Assembly: GCF_025685395.1 (NCBI RefSeq)
Contig: NZ_JAGSYA010000004.1
Span: forward strand, 1,860,001 to 1,924,000
Origin: Terriglobus tenax
GTDB lineage: Bacteria > Acidobacteriota > Terriglobia > Terriglobales > Acidobacteriaceae
Length of the DNA: 64,000 bases
Reading direction: 5' to 3'
Both the position numbers and the translations under genes were made by a program. Below, in pieces: positions 62,406 through 64,000 of the stretch (position 1 is its first letter; the number at the start of each line of letters is the position of its first letter). The notes under the pieces are model-generated. The model did not search any database, was not told the origin of the DNA, and saw only the letters and a program-made list of their open reading frames with translations.

Positions 62406-63026
62406 TTAACGCGGCTTCTGCATCTGGTGTTCCAGGTGGCATTTCACGGTGGGCCACTCGTGCGGAAGAATGCTGTAGACCACGGTGTCGCGCACGGTGC
62501 CGTTATGGGCAATCGTGTGGCTGCGCAGAACGCCATCCAGCTTTGCGCCAAGGCGCTCAATCGCGCGGCGGCTCTGGTGGTTCATAAAGTGCGTGCGGAA
62601 CTCCACCGCAATGCAGTTCCACTGCTCAAAAGCAAGCTGCAGCAGAAGGTACTTGGCCTCAGTGTTCAGGCCGGTGCGCTGCACGCTTTTGGCATACCAG
62701 GTAGAGCCGATCTCCACGCGGTTGGCAATATAGTCAAGGTTCATGAAGGTGGTCATGCCCACGGCGCGACCGGTTGCCTCAGAAAAGACGGTGAACGGCA
62801 GCATCAGTCCGCGTTCCAGCAGGACCAGGCGGCGGTTGATCTCAGCGGCCATCCTCTCCGGCTCAGGAACGCTCGTGTACCACAGCTTCCACAACTCGCC
62901 GTCTTTGGCGGCGGCGACCAGGTCGTCCAGGTGATCCTTCGCAAGCGGCACAAGCGTGACGTGCCTGCCGGTGAGGCGCACCTTCAGGAAGTCGTTGGCG
63001 GAGGGAACGTGAGGGCTGTCTTCCAT
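62406..63026 (-). CDS. GNAT family N-acetyltransferase
   Basis: A protein of about 206 aa with GNAT features: RHVTLVPLAKDHLDDL, YAKSVQRTGLNTEAKYLLLQLAFEQWNCIAVEFRTHFMNHQSRRAIERLGAKLDGVLR, where the NxxSRRAIERLGF-like motif is the RimJ/L type. It likely acetylates a protein N-terminus or small amine with acetyl-CoA. Start 63026 was chosen over a longer frame. The next gene diverges. Confidence 0.85.
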   Translation of the reverse strand: MEDSPHVPSANDFLKVRLTGRHVTLVPLAKDHLDDLVAAAKDGELWKLWYTSVPEPERMAAEINRRLVLLERGLMLPFTVFSEATGRAVGMTTFMNLDYIANRVEIGSTWYAKSVQRTGLNTEAKYLLLQLAFEQWNCIAVEFRTHFMNHQSRRAIERLGAKLDGVLRSHTIAHNGTVRDTVVYSILPHEWPTVKCHLEHQMQKPR

Positions 63027-63093
63027 GCCTATGAGTGTATGCGCGTGCGTGTCGATTGTTGTATTGCGCGCGTGGTAGAGTCCTCCCTGCCCG

Positions 63094-64000
63094 ATGAGCG
63101 CGCGCGTCAGCAATCCTGAATCCTACCGTTGGACGATCGGCATTCTGCTGGGCGTCGGTGTGCTGGTCAACTACTTTGACCGCGTGAACCTGTCGGTCTC
63201 GCACGATGCCCTGGTGCAGAGCTTCGGCATCACCCCTGCGGTCTTCGGCCAGCTCTCGGCTGCCTACTCCTGGACATACGCGGCCTGCCAGCTTCCCACC
63301 GGCGTCGTGCTGGACGCCTTCGGTGTACGCAAGGTCTCGCTCTATTCCATCGCCATCTGGGGCATCGCCTCCATCGCCGCGGCCTTCGCGCCGGGCGTCC
63401 TGCTGTTCTTCCTGGCGCGGCTGCTGTTAGGAATTGGCGAAGCTCCCACCTTTCCGGCAAATGCCAAGGCCGTGGGTGCATGGTTCCCGCAACACGAGCG
63501 GTCGCTCGCAACGGCGATCTTTGACAGTGCCGCGAAGCTGGCAAACGCCGTGGGTGTGCCTCTGCTCGGGCTGTTGCTGTTGCGCGTGGGCTGGCGGATG
63601 TCGTTTGGCTTTACGGCCATGCTCAGCTTTGCGTACCTCGGCCTGTTCGCCCTGCTGTACCGCGAGCCGGACCGCTTTTCCCTGCGTGATGTCGTGCATT
63701 CCGGGGGCAAGACAGAGGATGCAGCAGCGATGCTCGCTCCGCCGATTCCGCTGGCGCGGCTGATGCGCGAACGCAAAGTAATCGGCCTGGCCATTGGTTC
63801 CGGAGCCTACAACTACGTTTTCTACCTGCTGCTGACCTGGCTTCCAACCTATCTCGCCCAGACGCTGCACATCACGCTGCGTCAAAGCTTTCTGTTCACC
63901 GCCGCGCCGTGGCTCGTGGCCACGGTGTGCGACTTCTTCCTCGGCGGAGTTCTGGTGGACCTGCTCATCCGGCGTGGCCGGAATGCCAGCAACGTACGGC
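63094..64000 (+). CDS. MFS transporter, ACS family (partial, runs off window)
   Basis: Reading from the ATG at 63094 gives an open frame of 302 codons with no stop to the window edge. Transmembrane segments and motif A (DRVNLSVS...GVLVNYFD, then LDAFGVRKVS) match the anion:cation symporter type of MFS carrier that brings in sugar acids or organic anions. At 302 residues it is about two thirds complete. It is not flagged as broken; it simply exceeds the window. Confidence 0.85.
   Translation, partial: MSARVSNPESYRWTIGILLGVGVLVNYFDRVNLSVSHDALVQSFGITPAVFGQLSAAYSWTYAACQLPTGVVLDAFGVRKVSLYSIAIWGIASIAAAFAPGVLLFFLARLLLGIGEAPTFPANAKAVGAWFPQHERSLATAIFDSAAKLANAVGVPLLGLLLLRVGWRMSFGFTAMLSFAYLGLFALLYREPDRFSLRDVVHSGGKTEDAAAMLAPPIPLARLMRERKVIGLAIGSGAYNYVFYLLLTWLPTYLAQTLHITLRQSFLFTAAPWLVATVCDFFLGGVLVDLLIRRGRNASNVR

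Overview
The window is high-GC, densely coding bacterial chromosome with Gram-negative traits: a TolC-type outer-membrane protein, many signal peptides, a periplasmic di-heme cytochrome and an RND-free envelope stress locus. The gene mix (acpP-fabF, NAD ligase, GH95 fucosidase, beta-propeller diguanylate cyclase, IPT/TIG plus beta-helix secreted protein) and the short intergenic palindromes suggest Acidobacteriaceae (Terriglobia; a relative of Terriglobus, Granulicella or Edaphobacter). That assignment is inference from recalled family patterns; no 16S rRNA or tRNA gene was seen.

Layout. 1-4.7 kb holds fatty-acid synthesis genes (acpP, fabF), a YIP1-like membrane protein and ligA. 4.7-7.4 kb holds a DHA2 drug exporter divergent from its likely TetR repressor, with a perfect inverted-repeat operator between them, and a cupin. 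7.4-11.1 kb holds ddl and asnS, separated by a small accessory islet with a TumE-type toxin, an HVO_A0114-type antitoxin and an unrecognised 84-aa ORF. 11.2-13.3 kb is an SDR/SnoaL-like pair divergent from an AraC regulator, with direct repeats between. 13.3-22 kb has a sugar isomerase/epimerase, an SGNH hydrolase, gamma-glutamyltransferase, an MFS exporter with a lipid-anchored-looking or membrane-tethered partner, a frameshifted four-helix-bundle gene, a TolC-like protein and a DsbA-like protein.

22-30 kb has an APC permease with a small membrane protein, then a beta-propeller/Y_Y_Y/GGDEF sensor divergent from a GH95 alpha-L-fucosidase. 30-37 kb has an amidohydrolase, a 51-aa small protein, an SDR, a second SGNH hydrolase, a tandem cyclophilin, purU and two small genes. 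37-42 kb has a secreted beta-helix protein with a TTG start and a sigma54-like upstream element, and a radical SAM enzyme divergent from a di-heme cytochrome. 42-48.4 kb is the most regulatory stretch: an ECF sigma, a zinc anti-sigma factor carrying HEAT-like repeats, a double-PDZ protein, a GAF-PAS-GGDEF(degenerate)-EAL protein, and a second ECF sigma with a small membrane partner. Both sigma genes have perfect inverted repeats at their starts.

48.5-64 kb holds a gamma carbonic anhydrase, DUF3050, YdeI-like, Hsp70-like, DinB-like and GT-C glycosyltransferase genes, rpmB, an MDR dehydrogenase coupled to an SDR, tyrS, a YHS/HMBD copper ATPase, a GNAT acetyltransferase and an MFS carrier cut by the window edge. 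Intergenic spaces here are rich in short hairpins, several sharing a GGGTGCCCC prefix, and one 136-bp element with 26-bp inverted ends.

Gene starts were corrected where ribosome-binding sites or family N-termini pointed to a shorter protein. Many long antisense frames are GC-driven shadows and were left out.
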